Assembly: GCA_012317185.1 (NCBI GenBank)
Contig: CP048838.1
Span: forward strand, 1,984,001 to 2,048,000
DNA: 64,000 nt
Reading direction: 5' to 3'
Source: [Clostridium] innocuum
GTDB lineage: Bacteria; Bacillota_I; Bacilli_A; Erysipelotrichales; Erysipelotrichaceae
Below the pieces are notes generated by a model. It worked only from the letters and a program-made list of their open reading frames with translations, had not been told where the DNA came from and did not search any database. Within the stretch, counting starts at the first letter, position 1. Each line of letters begins with the position of its first letter. The translations under genes and the position numbers were made by a program. Below are positions 24,829-33,884 of the stretch, piece by piece.

Positions 24829-24858
24829 CTGAAATCCAGCAAAAATGCGATTATTCCA

Positions 24859-24887
24859 TTTACAAACGTAAGGAAAAACGCTAAAAT
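24859..24887 (+). promoter_or_regulatory. Promoter of the lipoprotein gene
   Basis: TTTACA (5/6), 17-bp spacer and TAAAAT (5/6), about 45 bases before the ATG. Confidence 0.65.
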
Positions 24888-24933
24888 AAATATGTAATGA
24901 AGAAGCTTCATACAATAAGGAGGAAATGCAAAA

Positions 24934-26037
24934 ATGAAAAAGTTTTTATGCGTTGCCGCATCGTTGCTGATGGCAGCATCTCTGACTGCCTGCGGAAGCA
25001 AGGATGAAGGGAAGAAGGATGATGGGAAAGCATCTGAATCCAAGGCCGATGTTGTCATGATTACCGATGTGGGTACCATTGATGACAAATCATTCAACCA
25101 GGGTACATGGGAAGGTGTCAAAGCCTATGGTGAAGAAACCGGTAAAAAAGTTGAGTACATTAAACCGACAGAGAAATCAGACAATGCCTACAAGGAAGCT
25201 ATCGATCAGGCTGTTAACAAATACAAAGCGAAGGTTATCGTAACGCCAGGCTACCTGTTTGAACCATCAATCTATGAAAAGCAGGATACATATCCGGATG
25301 TTAAATTCATTCTGATTGACGGTTATCCAAATGACGGCGCTCAGGAAAACGCAAAATTCAAAACTGCAAAGAATACCGTAGGTATCAAATATTCTGAAAA
25401 CGAAGCCGGCTATATGGCTGGTTATGCCATCGTTAAGGAAGGCAAGACAAAACTTGGCTTCATGGGTGGAATCGCTGTTCCTGCAGTTGTAAACTTCGGT
25501 TACGGCTTCGTACAGGGAGCACAGGACGCTGCCAAGGAAATGAATGTCGAAATCGAAATGAAATACAAATATACCGGAACCTTCAATCCAAGTGCTGAAA
25601 TTCAGTCTGAGGCAGCATCCTGGTATAAGAACGGAACACAGGTGATCTTCTCCTGCGGTGGTGGTATCGGAAACTCCGTTATGGCTGCTGCTGAAGCAAA
25701 CAAGGGTCTTGTAATCGGTGTCGATGTTGACCAGTCCAACGAAAGCAGCACAGTTATCACTTCTGCATACAAGCAGCTGGCTGTTTCTGTAACCAAGGAA
25801 CTGAAAGCAATCGATGATGAAACCTTCCCGGGTGGAGAAAATATCGTTCTTGGTGCAAAAGACGACTCTGTAGGTCTGCCAATGAAGACCAGCAAGTTTG
25901 AAAAATTCACACAGAAGGAATATGATGCACTGTATGCTAAAATCAAAGAAGGCAAAATCACCATCAAGACAAATGAAGACTTCAAGGATCCTACACAGAT
26001 CAAGGCTTCTAAGGTAAAACTGGATTATATCAAATAA
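24934..26037 (+). CDS. BMP-family substrate-binding lipoprotein
   Basis: A 367-residue lipoprotein of the basic membrane protein (BMP/PnrA/NupN) family, the substrate receptor of a nucleoside ABC importer. The signal peptide ends in the lipobox LTAC (cysteine 20), followed by a Lys/Asp/Glu linker. Family motifs include TDVGTIDDKSFNQGTWEGV and SCGGGIGNSV. Its codon use is strongly skewed, as in a highly expressed gene. A terminator follows, yet the ABC ATPase and two permeases come next, so the receptor is probably made in excess over the transporter. Ligand is likely purine nucleosides, by family analogy. Confidence 0.93.
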   Translation: MKKFLCVAASLLMAASLTACGSKDEGKKDDGKASESKADVVMITDVGTIDDKSFNQGTWEGVKAYGEETGKKVEYIKPTEKSDNAYKEAIDQAVNKYKAKVIVTPGYLFEPSIYEKQDTYPDVKFILIDGYPNDGAQENAKFKTAKNTVGIKYSENEAGYMAGYAIVKEGKTKLGFMGGIAVPAVVNFGYGFVQGAQDAAKEMNVEIEMKYKYTGTFNPSAEIQSEAASWYKNGTQVIFSCGGGIGNSVMAAAEANKGLVIGVDVDQSNESSTVITSAYKQLAVSVTKELKAIDDETFPGGENIVLGAKDDSVGLPMKTSKFEKFTQKEYDALYAKIKEGKITIKTNEDFKDPTQIKASKVKLDYIK

Positions 26038-26057
26038 CATAATCATACGCAGGACAA

Positions 26058-26085
26058 GGCTGTCTACAATCGTAGGCAGCTTTTC
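26058..26085 (+). terminator. Intrinsic terminator between lipoprotein and ABC genes
   Basis: GCTGTCTAC (26059-26067) pairs with GTAGGCAGC (26072-26080, one G-T), followed by TTTT. Confidence 0.82.
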
Positions 26086-26106
26086 TGATTTTTTTCATCT
26101 TCCTGT

Positions 26107-26135
26107 TTGCGAACAGGTAGAAAAAAAGGTATAAT
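26107..26135 (+). promoter_or_regulatory. Promoter of the nucleoside ABC transporter operon
   Basis: TTGCGA (4/6), 17-bp spacer and TATAAT. The leader to the ATPase ATG at 26250 is about 105 bases. Confidence 0.6.
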
Positions 26136-26249
26136 AAAATAGGACAAAAGCTTGAAAAGGGTATAGTGAAATAATCGTACGCATAGATGCGGTATCAGTA
26201 CAGATACTATTTTCACAATGCTCAACAGGCATATGATTGGAGTGAAACC

Positions 26250-27791
26250 ATGGAATACATCATTGAAATGTGTAATATCACAAAAGAATTCCCGGGCATT
26301 ATTGCCAATGATGATATTACACTGCAGCTGAAAAAAGGAGAAATCCATGCTTTGCTGGGAGAAAACGGTGCCGGCAAATCCACCCTCATGAGCGTTCTGT
26401 TCGGTATGTATCAGCCGGAAAAGGGATGTATCAAAATGAATGGGGAAGTTGTCAGTATCAATAATCCCAATGACGCCAACCGCCTTGGTATCGGAATGGT
26501 GCATCAGCATTTTAAGCTGGTTCATAATTTCACTGTGCTGGAAAACATCATTCTGGGTGCGGAGGATGTGAAAAACGGATTGCTGACGATGGTCGAGGCG
26601 AGGAAAAAGGTCGTCGATTTGAGTGAAAAGTATCATTTGAATGTTGATGTGGATGCCATTACCAGTGAGATTACCGTCGGTATGCAGCAGCGTGTGGAAA
26701 TTTTGAAAATGCTGTATCGTGACAACGAAATTTTGATTTTTGATGAGCCTACGGCGGTTTTGACGCCGCAGGAAATCGATGAACTGATGGGCATCATGAA
26801 GGATTTGACAAAGGAAGGAAAATCGATTCTGTTTATCACGCATAAGCTGAATGAAATCAAGGCAGTTGCGGATCGCTGCAGTGTCCTGCGCAAGGGGAAA
26901 TACATCGGAACCATTGATGTGAAGGATACGAGCAAGGAAGAACTGTCGGAGATGATGGTTGGCCGCAAGGTTAATTTCAACGTGGAGAAGCAGCCGGCGC
27001 AGCCAAAGAGTGTCATGCTGGATGTCCGCAATCTGAGTGTTGCCAAGAAGGGACATCAGGACGTTGTAAAAAACGTGAGCTTTCAGGTACATGAGGGAGA
27101 AATCGTCTGTGTTGCCGGAATTGACGGTAACGGACAATCGGAGCTGGTCTATGCCTTGAGCGGTCTGATGGATGTCAAGGAAGGCAGCATCCGTCTTGGG
27201 GAAAAGGATATCACGAAGACAAGTATCCGTAAGCGCAATCTGGAGGGTCTTGGACATATTCCGGAGGATCGTCACCGCTATGGTCTGGTTCTGGATTATC
27301 CACTTTCCTTCAACATGGTACTGAAGTCGTATTTTACAAAGAAATTCAGTAATCACGGCTTTTTGAAATTTGCGGATATTACAAGGTATTCGGATCAGCT
27401 GATTGAGAAATACGATGTCCGCAGTGGACAGGGCAGCAAAACAACGGCCAGAAGCATGAGCGGCGGGAATCAGCAGAAGGCAATTATCGCCAGAGAAATC
27501 GAAAATGATCCAAAGCTTTTGCTGGCAGTTCAGCCGACCCGCGGTCTGGATGTCGGTGCCATTGAATACATACATTCCCAGCTGGTCAAGGAACGGGATG
27601 AGGGACGTGCAATCCTTCTGATATCTCTGGAGCTGGATGAGGTCATGAATCTTGCGGATCGCATTCTCGTCATGTATGAGGGTGAAATCGTCGCAGAGCT
27701 GGATCCGCAAAAGACTACGATTCAGGAGCTTGGTTTATACATGGCAGGATCAAAGAGGGGGGCAAAATATGAAAAAGCTGTTACAGAGTGA
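26250..27791 (+). CDS. Nucleoside ABC transporter, tandem ATPase
   Basis: A 513-residue protein with two ABC ATPase domains in one chain, as in sugar and BMP-type nucleoside importers. Domain 1 has Walker A GENGAGKST, signature-like EITVGMQQRVEI and Walker B ILIFDEPTAVLT. Domain 2 (from about 255) has a degenerate Walker A (GIDGNGQSEL), signature MSGGNQQKAI and the typical AVQPTRGLDVGA, so only the first site is likely a full ATPase. Start chosen at 26250 (MEYIIEMCNITK), with TTGGAGTG upstream; a longer frame opens at 26187 without family similarity. It overlaps the permease gene by 23 bp. Confidence 0.94.
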   Translation: MEYIIEMCNITKEFPGIIANDDITLQLKKGEIHALLGENGAGKSTLMSVLFGMYQPEKGCIKMNGEVVSINNPNDANRLGIGMVHQHFKLVHNFTVLENIILGAEDVKNGLLTMVEARKKVVDLSEKYHLNVDVDAITSEITVGMQQRVEILKMLYRDNEILIFDEPTAVLTPQEIDELMGIMKDLTKEGKSILFITHKLNEIKAVADRCSVLRKGKYIGTIDVKDTSKEELSEMMVGRKVNFNVEKQPAQPKSVMLDVRNLSVAKKGHQDVVKNVSFQVHEGEIVCVAGIDGNGQSELVYALSGLMDVKEGSIRLGEKDITKTSIRKRNLEGLGHIPEDRHRYGLVLDYPLSFNMVLKSYFTKKFSNHGFLKFADITRYSDQLIEKYDVRSGQGSKTTARSMSGGNQQKAIIAREIENDPKLLLAVQPTRGLDVGAIEYIHSQLVKERDEGRAILLISLELDEVMNLADRILVMYEGEIVAELDPQKTTIQELGLYMAGSKRGAKYEKAVTE

Positions 27792-28866
27792 TGCATTCAA
27801 AAACTTCGGCTCTTCCGCTATCGCGATCCTGATCGGATTACTCATCGGAGCTGTTGTTATCTTTATTTCCAATTCCAGTGAGGCGCTGGACGGTCTTCGC
27901 ACCCTGCTTGCCGGTCCGGTTGAGGATGGTACGCTGGGAATCGGAAGGGTGCTGTATTATGCGGTGCCGATCATCATGACCGGTTTATCTGTCGGGTTTG
28001 CATTCAAGACAGGATTGTTTAATATCGGAACCCCGGGGCAGTTCATCATAGGTGCCTTTGCGGCTGTCTACGTCGGCGTGAAGTGGACCTTCCTGCCGGG
28101 CAGTATCCATTGGCTGGTGGCAATTCTCGCTGCCTTTATAGCAGGCGGCCTGTGGGCGGTCATTCCGGGTGTCATGAAGGCCTATCTGAATGTGAATGAG
28201 GTTATTTCCTCTATCATGATGAATTACATCGGTATGTATCTGGTGAATTATTCCGTCAGTCTGGTGCTGTTTGATGCACTGCGCAATCAGTCCCTGCCGG
28301 TCGCTTCCACGGCGGTCATACCGAAAATGGGTTTCGATAAGATTTTTACCGGTTCCCCGGCAAACGGAGGCTTTGTTATTGCCATACTATTTGTCATTCT
28401 GATATATATTGTATTGAATAAGACAAGCTTCGGCTATGAAATGAAGGCCTGCGGCTTCAATAAGGACGCAAGTAAATACGCCGGAATCAATGAAAAGCGC
28501 AATATCATTCTTTCCATGGTCATTGCCGGTGCGCTTGCCGGAGTCGGCGGCGGGCTGCTGTATCTGAGTGGCTCGGGCAAATTCATTGAGGTTGTGGATG
28601 TTCTTCCTGCCGAGGGCTTCAACGGTATCCCGGTAGCATTGCTTGGTCTTTCCAACCCAATCGGTGTTCTGTTTGCGGGACTGTTTATCGCTTATCTGAA
28701 TGTCGGCGGAAATGCCATGCAGCAGTTTGGTTTTATTCCGCAGATCGTTGATATCATTATTTCCTGCATTATCTACTGCTCTGCACTGTCCTTGATGATT
28801 AAGGTGTGGCTGTCGAAGCGCAGGAAAACAAAAGAGCTGGGCACAGCGAAAAAGGAAGGTGAGTAA
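27769..28866 (+). CDS. Nucleoside ABC transporter permease 1
   Basis: A 365-residue polytopic membrane protein of the BPD_transp_2 (YufP/NupP) family with about 8-10 hydrophobic segments. Conserved features include FKTGLFNIGTPGQFIIGAF and NVNEVISSIMMNYIG, and the C-terminal VLPAEGFNGIPVALLG. Start chosen at MKKLLQSDAFK after a GAGGGGGG site inside the ATPase gene. It lies 3 bp before the second permease gene. Confidence 0.94.
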   Translation: MKKLLQSDAFKNFGSSAIAILIGLLIGAVVIFISNSSEALDGLRTLLAGPVEDGTLGIGRVLYYAVPIIMTGLSVGFAFKTGLFNIGTPGQFIIGAFAAVYVGVKWTFLPGSIHWLVAILAAFIAGGLWAVIPGVMKAYLNVNEVISSIMMNYIGMYLVNYSVSLVLFDALRNQSLPVASTAVIPKMGFDKIFTGSPANGGFVIAILFVILIYIVLNKTSFGYEMKACGFNKDASKYAGINEKRNIILSMVIAGALAGVGGGLLYLSGSGKFIEVVDVLPAEGFNGIPVALLGLSNPIGVLFAGLFIAYLNVGGNAMQQFGFIPQIVDIIISCIIYCSALSLMIKVWLSKRRKTKELGTAKKEGE

Positions 28867-28869
28867 GCT

Positions 28870-29823
28870 ATGGATACAATATTCTTTCTGGTACAGCAGA
28901 CATGGTTTTTCGCCATTCCGCTGCTGGTCGTAGCACTGGGCGGTCTGTTTTCTGAACGAAGCGGTGTCATCAATATCGCACTGGAAGGTATCATGCTTAT
29001 CGGAGCCCTGTGCGGTATCGGGTTCATCCATATCTTCAATCATGCCATGCCACCGCAGCTGTTGCTTCTGTGCGCTGTGCTTGTGGCCGGTGCAGCAGGC
29101 ATCGTCTTCTCGTTATTTCACGCCTTTGCGGCAATTCATATGAAGGCGGATCAGGTCATCAGCGGTACTGCGCTGAATACCTTTGCGCCTGCATTCTGTA
29201 TCTTCATCGCCCGGACCTTCCAGCAGACACAGCAGGTTCAGTTTGAGAATGTATTCCGTATTGAATCCGTTCCTGTGCTGGGATCGATTCCGATCATTGG
29301 AGACCTGCTGTTTAAGAACACCTACATAACGACCTATATCGGTCTATTGTTTCTGTTGCTGGCATGGGTGATTATTTACAAGACCCGTTTCGGTCTGCGC
29401 CTGCGTGCCTGCGGAGAGCTCCCTCAGGCTGCGGATTCTGCAGGTATCAGCGTTTACAAAATGCGCTATGCAGGCACTCTGATTTCCGGCTTTCTGGCCG
29501 GTATCGGTGGACTGATTTTTGTTGTTCCTACAAGCAATGTGTTTAATGCGGATGTTGCAGGGTATGGATTCCTGGCGCTGGCCGTGTTGATCTTCGGTCA
29601 GTGGAAGCCATTTCGCATCTTCTTTGCGGCGCTGTTCTTCGGCTTTATGAAGACCGTAGCGGCAACCTCCAGCGGTATTCCGTTTCTGGCAGGACTCAAC
29701 ATTCCTCCCTACATCTATAAGATGGTGCCGTATATCGCAACGCTGATCGTTCTTGCCTTCGTTTCGAAGAATTCGGCGGCACCGGCTGCCGAGGGCGAAC
29801 CGTTTGATAAAGGAAAACGCTAA
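28870..29823 (+). CDS. Nucleoside ABC transporter permease 2
   Basis: A 317-residue polytopic permease (YufQ/NupQ type), partner of the preceding permease in a heterodimeric channel. Family features include FSERSGVINIALEGIMLIGA near the N terminus and ADQVISGTALNTFAPAF; the middle RACGELPQAADSAGISVYKMR resembles the equivalent loop of permease 1. The operon ends at the terminator over its stop codon. Confidence 0.94.
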   Translation: MDTIFFLVQQTWFFAIPLLVVALGGLFSERSGVINIALEGIMLIGALCGIGFIHIFNHAMPPQLLLLCAVLVAGAAGIVFSLFHAFAAIHMKADQVISGTALNTFAPAFCIFIARTFQQTQQVQFENVFRIESVPVLGSIPIIGDLLFKNTYITTYIGLLFLLLAWVIIYKTRFGLRLRACGELPQAADSAGISVYKMRYAGTLISGFLAGIGGLIFVVPTSNVFNADVAGYGFLALAVLIFGQWKPFRIFFAALFFGFMKTVAATSSGIPFLAGLNIPPYIYKMVPYIATLIVLAFVSKNSAAPAAEGEPFDKGKR

Positions 29824-29850
29824 AACTGATCGAGTTGATCAGTTTTTTTT
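29822..29850 (+). terminator. Intrinsic terminator after the nucleoside transporter
   Basis: AAAACTGATC (29822-29831) pairs perfectly with GATCAGTTTT (29837-29846), then further T residues. Confidence 0.9.
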
Positions 29851-29940
29851 CATTGACAGATGTGTTACAATTAGAACCATGATGCATATAGGCATGGTAA
29901 TTGAATGAAATATGCGCATACTACTACTGGAGGTATGATT

Positions 29941-31197
29941 ATGCAGATAACAAACGGAGTACAGCTCCATTTTATGAAAACCGAAAAATTTAAGGATATC
30001 GGTATCAGCATTCGTTTCCGCAGTGAGCTAAAGCCCAAGCTGGCGGCATCCCGCTCGCTGCTTGCGTTGATGCTGTGTGATCGATGTAAAACGTATGATA
30101 CAAAGAAAAAGATGAGTGATTACCTTGATTTGCTGTATGGGGCAACGCTTAATGCACAAACAGCCGGCTATGGCAGTGCGCAGATTGTGGAGCTTCGCAG
30201 TAAAATCATCAATCCCCGCTATGTGCAGGGAAAGCAGCAGCTATTGGAATCACTTTTTTCCTTTCTGCGGGAGGTTTTATTTCAGCCGCTGCTGCAGGAG
30301 CATGTTTTGGAGGAATCCCGCAGTATCTTAAAGGCAAAAATTGAGCGTATGGAGGATGATCCCGCACAATATGCCATCACACAGGGACTGAAGCTTGCCG
30401 GAGAAGGGGATTATCTGGGAATATCCGCACTTGGCGATGTAAAGACACTGATGCAGCTTACGCTGGAGGATGTGAAGGCTGCATATCAGCGCATGCTGGA
30501 GGAGGATGTGGTCGATATTTTGATCTGCGGTGCATTTGATGATGCACAGATGGAGCAGCTCGTCAAAGAATACCTTCCCTTTGTAGCCCGTAAGCAGGAA
30601 ATAAAAACCTTTTATAAGGTACAGAATCAGCTGCACGATGAAAGAAAAACAGAGTACCGGAATATTACACAGAGCAGCATTATGATGGTCTGGTTTACGA
30701 ATACAGCGATCAATGATCCGGATTATTATGCACTGCGCGTTGCAAATGCGATGTTTGGACAATATTCGACCTCATTGCTGTTTCAGGAGGTGCGTGAGAA
30801 AAACAGTCTTTGCTATTCCATTTACTCCAATCTGATTTCCTATGATGCAGCACTGGGTGTCACCACCGGTGTGGAGAAGGAGCATATCGACAAGACGATT
30901 TCATTGATTCGCAAGCAGTTTCAACGTATTTGTGAGGGGGATTTTACAGCAGATCTGCTGGAGGTTTCAAAGCAGATGATTGTCAATTCATTAAAGGCAA
31001 GCAAGGATTCTATGAATTCTCTGATTGCGCTGCAGTATCAGAATGTGCTACTGGATCGGCAGTGGAACACCGAGGATATCATTGAGCGGATTCAGGCTAT
31101 CAGGCACGAGGATATTCTTCGTGCAATGCAGGCGTGTGAGCTGAAGATGACATTTGTTCTGACAAAGGAGGATGCGGATGAAAACAATCACGAATAA
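29941..31197 (+). CDS. M16 peptidase-like protein lacking the zinc motif (YmfF-like)
   Basis: A 418-residue protein of the M16 (insulinase/processing peptidase) fold. The zinc-binding HxxEH motif is absent; the equivalent region reads LLALMLCDRCKTYDTKKKM. A C-terminal M16_C-type half includes the RxxY-like VREKNSLCYSIYSNLI. It is therefore probably the non-catalytic half of a heterodimer with the next gene. The start at 29941 is chosen because GGAGG at 29928-29932 sits 8 bases upstream; an ATG at 29935 is too close to it. The ymfF-ymfH pair follows spoIIIE and the nucleoside genes in Bacillus as well. Confidence 0.88.
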   Translation: MQITNGVQLHFMKTEKFKDIGISIRFRSELKPKLAASRSLLALMLCDRCKTYDTKKKMSDYLDLLYGATLNAQTAGYGSAQIVELRSKIINPRYVQGKQQLLESLFSFLREVLFQPLLQEHVLEESRSILKAKIERMEDDPAQYAITQGLKLAGEGDYLGISALGDVKTLMQLTLEDVKAAYQRMLEEDVVDILICGAFDDAQMEQLVKEYLPFVARKQEIKTFYKVQNQLHDERKTEYRNITQSSIMMVWFTNTAINDPDYYALRVANAMFGQYSTSLLFQEVREKNSLCYSIYSNLISYDAALGVTTGVEKEHIDKTISLIRKQFQRICEGDFTADLLEVSKQMIVNSLKASKDSMNSLIALQYQNVLLDRQWNTEDIIERIQAIRHEDILRAMQACELKMTFVLTKEDADENNHE

Positions 31198-32461
31198 GCG
31201 CTATGGAGAAAGCTACGTAGAGGAAACTCTGGAGAATGGGCTGCATGTTGTTCTCTGGCAGAAGCCGGATTATGAAAAATCGCTTTTCATGATGGCGACA
31301 CCGCTTGGTGCCATGGATATGAAGCAGGTGGATGAACAGGGGAAGGAATTGCATTTTCCTGCAGGAATTGCTCATTTTCTGGAGCATAAGATGTTTGAAA
31401 TGGGGGACAGTGATGTCATGGAGCTGTTTTCCCGCATGGGGGCCAGTGTGAATGCCTTTACCTCCTATACAGAAACAGCATATTACTTTTCAACGACATC
31501 CGATGTAAAGGAACCGCTGAATCTGCTTCTGGATTTTGTGCAGGAGCTGGATATCAGTGAGGAATCCGTGGAAAAGGAAAAGGGGATCATCATACAGGAG
31601 TTGCATATGTATAAGGAAATGAGTGATTCCCGACTGCTTATGGAAACCTTTTCCTCCCTGTATCAGCAGCACCCGCTTCGCTATGATATCGGTGGTGATG
31701 ATGAAAGTGTAAACAGCATCACACTGCAGCAGCTGCAGGATTGCTATGCACTGAATTATCATCCGGCATCAATGATTCTGGTCGGTGTCAGCAAGGAGGA
31801 TCCCAAAAAGCTGCTTGCGCTGATCAAGGAAAATCAGAAGAAAAAGACATTTGCACCGATTTCCAGTGTTAAGCGTCTGGCTTATACGGAGCCGAAACAG
31901 CCCGCGAGGGAAAGCTTTTCCTTCACTATGGATGTCAGCCTGCCGAAGCTTTCGTATGCCTGCAAGCTGCAGGGTATTGAGGATGTCTATGCCCGTACCA
32001 AGGCGGAGTGGTGTATCAAAATCATGCTGGATGCTGTGTTCAGTTCATTGAATCCGGATTTTCAGCAATGGCTGGATGAGGGAATCATCAATGACTATGT
32101 CGGCAGCGAGGTTGATCTGGGAAAGGACTACGGCATGGTGATGTTCTATGCGGAAACGACGAAGAAGGAGGCGTTTCTTGCGGTTGTCAAAGCGGTGCTC
32201 GCCCGTATCAGCAGTGCCGATATTACACAGGAGCTGCTGGATCAGCTGAAAAACCGCTATTTCGGACAGTCTGTGCGCAGTCTGAACAGCTTTGATGATA
32301 TTGCAATCACCTATGTTCGCAGCTATTTTGATCAGGCGGATTTCTTCCGGCTGCTGGATGTGCTTTATGAAATTACACTGGAGGACATTCAACGGGTCTG
32401 TGCAGCTCTGAAGGAAGCGCCAGGCACACTGGTGGAGCTGCTGCCGGAAAACTGCTCGTAA
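31178..32461 (+). CDS. M16-family zinc metallopeptidase (YmfH-like)
   Basis: A 427-residue M16 peptidase with an intact HFLEH zinc motif (in GIAHFLEHKMFE) and the distal glutamate in the EKEKGIIIQEL stretch. Partner of the preceding zinc-less homologue; such pairs form active heterodimers in the family. The start at 31178 is chosen because GGAGG is 7 bases upstream, while the ATG at 31172 is only one base from it. The genes overlap by 20 bp. The substrate is unknown. Confidence 0.92.
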   Translation: MKTITNKRYGESYVEETLENGLHVVLWQKPDYEKSLFMMATPLGAMDMKQVDEQGKELHFPAGIAHFLEHKMFEMGDSDVMELFSRMGASVNAFTSYTETAYYFSTTSDVKEPLNLLLDFVQELDISEESVEKEKGIIIQELHMYKEMSDSRLLMETFSSLYQQHPLRYDIGGDDESVNSITLQQLQDCYALNYHPASMILVGVSKEDPKKLLALIKENQKKKTFAPISSVKRLAYTEPKQPARESFSFTMDVSLPKLSYACKLQGIEDVYARTKAEWCIKIMLDAVFSSLNPDFQQWLDEGIINDYVGSEVDLGKDYGMVMFYAETTKKEAFLAVVKAVLARISSADITQELLDQLKNRYFGQSVRSLNSFDDIAITYVRSYFDQADFFRLLDVLYEITLEDIQRVCAALKEAPGTLVELLPENCS

Positions 32462-32483
32462 AAATTACCTTATTTGTCAGAGA

Positions 32484-32526
32484 AAGCAATGAATACGCTC
32501 ACGAAAGAGCCTTCATTGCTTTTTTT
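32484..32526 (+). terminator. Intrinsic terminator after the M16 pair
   Basis: AAAGCAATGAA (32484-32494) pairs perfectly with TTCATTGCTTT (32513-32523); the 18-base loop contains a second small GCTC/GAGC stem. T run follows. Confidence 0.85.
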
Positions 32527-32562
32527 ATGGAATTTCTTTCCATACCGGACAAATAATGCGGT

Positions 32563-32591
32563 TTGCGCAAATACAGGGAAACAGCGATAAT
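32563..32591 (+). promoter_or_regulatory. Promoter of the small SSB gene
   Basis: TTGCGC (4/6), 17-bp spacer and GATAAT (5/6), about 70 bases before the ATG. Confidence 0.55.
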
Positions 32592-32662
32592 ATAGGGGAG
32601 CTTGGGAGGGATGTTCATGCGGTGAGGTATAGCATTTAGAAAAAAGAAAGGATGGTACACAT

Positions 32663-32983
32663 ATGAACGTGATAGCTTTTGTAGGTGAACTGACGGAACT
32701 GTCAGAAATCCGTACATCGGCAGCCGGGAATCGTTTTGCGACTATGATGATTCGTGTTCAGCGCCCCTTTGCGAACAGCGAGGGTGTTTATGAATATGAC
32801 AATCTGAATATCATGCTCTGGAAGGGCATTGCGGAAACGGCGATGGCGGCAGCGCAGGTGGGAGATCATGTGTCTGTAAAGGGACGCATGCAGTCACATA
32901 CCTTTGAAGGGCAGGACGGCAAGCTGCATCGCAGCTATGATCTGATTGCGGAGCACGTTTCCTTTATCAAAAAGGAACGCTGA
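32663..32983 (+). CDS. ssb: Short single-stranded DNA-binding protein
   Basis: A 106-residue protein consisting of only the OB-fold of bacterial SSB (VIAFVGELTELSEIRTSAAG, then FATMMIRVQRPF, DNLNIMLWKGIAE, GDHVSVKGRMQS). The disordered tail and acidic C-terminal tip that recruit partner proteins in SsbA are missing, as in Bacillus SsbB used in transformation. AAAGGATGG precedes the ATG. It is a single gene, away from rpsF/rpsR, so a second, full-length SSB is expected elsewhere. Confidence 0.88.
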   Translation: MNVIAFVGELTELSEIRTSAAGNRFATMMIRVQRPFANSEGVYEYDNLNIMLWKGIAETAMAAAQVGDHVSVKGRMQSHTFEGQDGKLHRSYDLIAEHVSFIKKER

Positions 32984-33042
32984 AAAAAGCGAAGAGGGAA
33001 CAGCTCCCTCTTCACTGCATTGGCTGTCATGGTAATATTATA

Positions 33043-33068
33043 AAAAAATCCGGATATCCGGATTTTTT
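33043..33068. terminator. Bidirectional terminator between ssb and rpsD
   Basis: A perfect 26-bp palindrome, AAAAAATCCGGAT followed by its reverse complement. It gives a GC stem with T runs on both strands and serves the convergent ssb and rpsD genes. A second stem upstream (GAAGAGGGA 32991-32999 with TCCCTCTTC 33005-33013) has a T run only on the minus strand. Confidence 0.85.
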
Positions 33069-33072
33069 AACA

Positions 33073-33675
33073 TTATCTGTTGTAGAATTCTACTACCAGC
33101 AGTTCGTTGAACTCGGAATTCAGCTCACTGCGCTCTGGCAGACGAAGGTAGGTACCCTTCTTTGCATCTTTATCAACATCGATGAATGCTACGGTATTCA
33201 GTGTTGCTTCCAGTGCCTCGTTGATTGCCTTCATATCTCTGGATTTCTCCTTGATTTCCACAACCATACCTGGTTTTGCGATAAAGCTAGGGATATCAAC
33301 TTTCTTACCGTTAACCAGAATGTGTCCGTGGTTAACCAGCTGACGAGCAGCACGGCGAGTGCGGGCAAAGCCCATACGGTAAACCAGGTTATCCAGACGG
33401 GATTCCAGCAGACCCAGGAAGTTGTCACCAGTTACACCCTTCATCTTGCTTGCTTTGATGAAAGTGTTGTAGAACTGACGCTCGTTCAATCCATACATGT
33501 AACGGATTTTCTGCTTTTCACGCAGCTGCTGTCCGTAGTTTGTTAATTTTACACGTTTCGTAGGTCCGTGCTGACCTGGTGCATATGCACGTTTCTGAAG
33601 CTCTTCTCCGGTTTCCAGAATAGAGAAACCAAGACGGCGGGATGTTTTCCAAACCGGTCCATTGATTCTTGACAT
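33073..33675 (-). CDS. rpsD: 30S ribosomal protein S4
   Basis: A 200-residue uS4, a primary 16S rRNA binder that nucleates 30S assembly. The start MSRINGPVWKTSRRLGFS is preceded by AAGGAGG. The body shows GQHGPTKRVKLTNYGQQL and the S4 RNA-binding domain (LDNLVYRMGFARTRRAARQL, NHGHILVNGKKVDIPS). It is a monocistronic gene with its own promoter and a long structured leader. In Bacillus S4 represses its own gene by binding such a leader. Confidence 0.98.
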   Translation of the reverse strand: MSRINGPVWKTSRRLGFSILETGEELQKRAYAPGQHGPTKRVKLTNYGQQLREKQKIRYMYGLNERQFYNTFIKASKMKGVTGDNFLGLLESRLDNLVYRMGFARTRRAARQLVNHGHILVNGKKVDIPSFIAKPGMVVEIKEKSRDMKAINEALEATLNTVAFIDVDKDAKKGTYLRLPERSELNSEFNELLVVEFYNR

Positions 33676-33739
33676 GAAAATCCTCCTTATTGTTTTATGG
33701 CTATAAAACAATAACAGGTACAAATCATTTTTACATGGT

Positions 33740-33808
33740 GTTCATACTCACGATATCTTCGCTCAGCAGTAAGTTACGCAATACCCCGCAGAAATCTGCG
33801 TCATGAAC
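33740..33808 (-). promoter_or_regulatory. Candidate autoregulatory leader of rpsD
   Basis: Within the ~170-base untranslated leader, GTTCAT (minus, from 33808) can pair with ATGAAC (ending at 33740), enclosing a hairpin CGCAGA/TCTGCG and a purine-rich stretch. A closed multi-helix element upstream of rpsD fits an S4-binding leader, but I could not match it base by base to the known Bacillus element. Confidence 0.5.
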
Positions 33809-33855
33809 GCTATATGTAAAGCATTTGCATTCTGCTATCCATTTTACGCCACTTT

Positions 33856-33884
33856 ACTATAACAGAACGAGGAATGGATGTCAA
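33856..33884 (-). promoter_or_regulatory. rpsD promoter
   Basis: Minus strand: perfect TTGACA, 17-bp spacer, TATAGT (5/6). One of the strongest promoters in the window. Confidence 0.82.

Noticed and set aside
26064..27710. Minus-strand frame of 548 codons opposite the ABC ATPase
   Set aside because: Shadow of a clear tandem ABC ATPase gene; composition is typical of antisense translation and no ribosome binding site is present.
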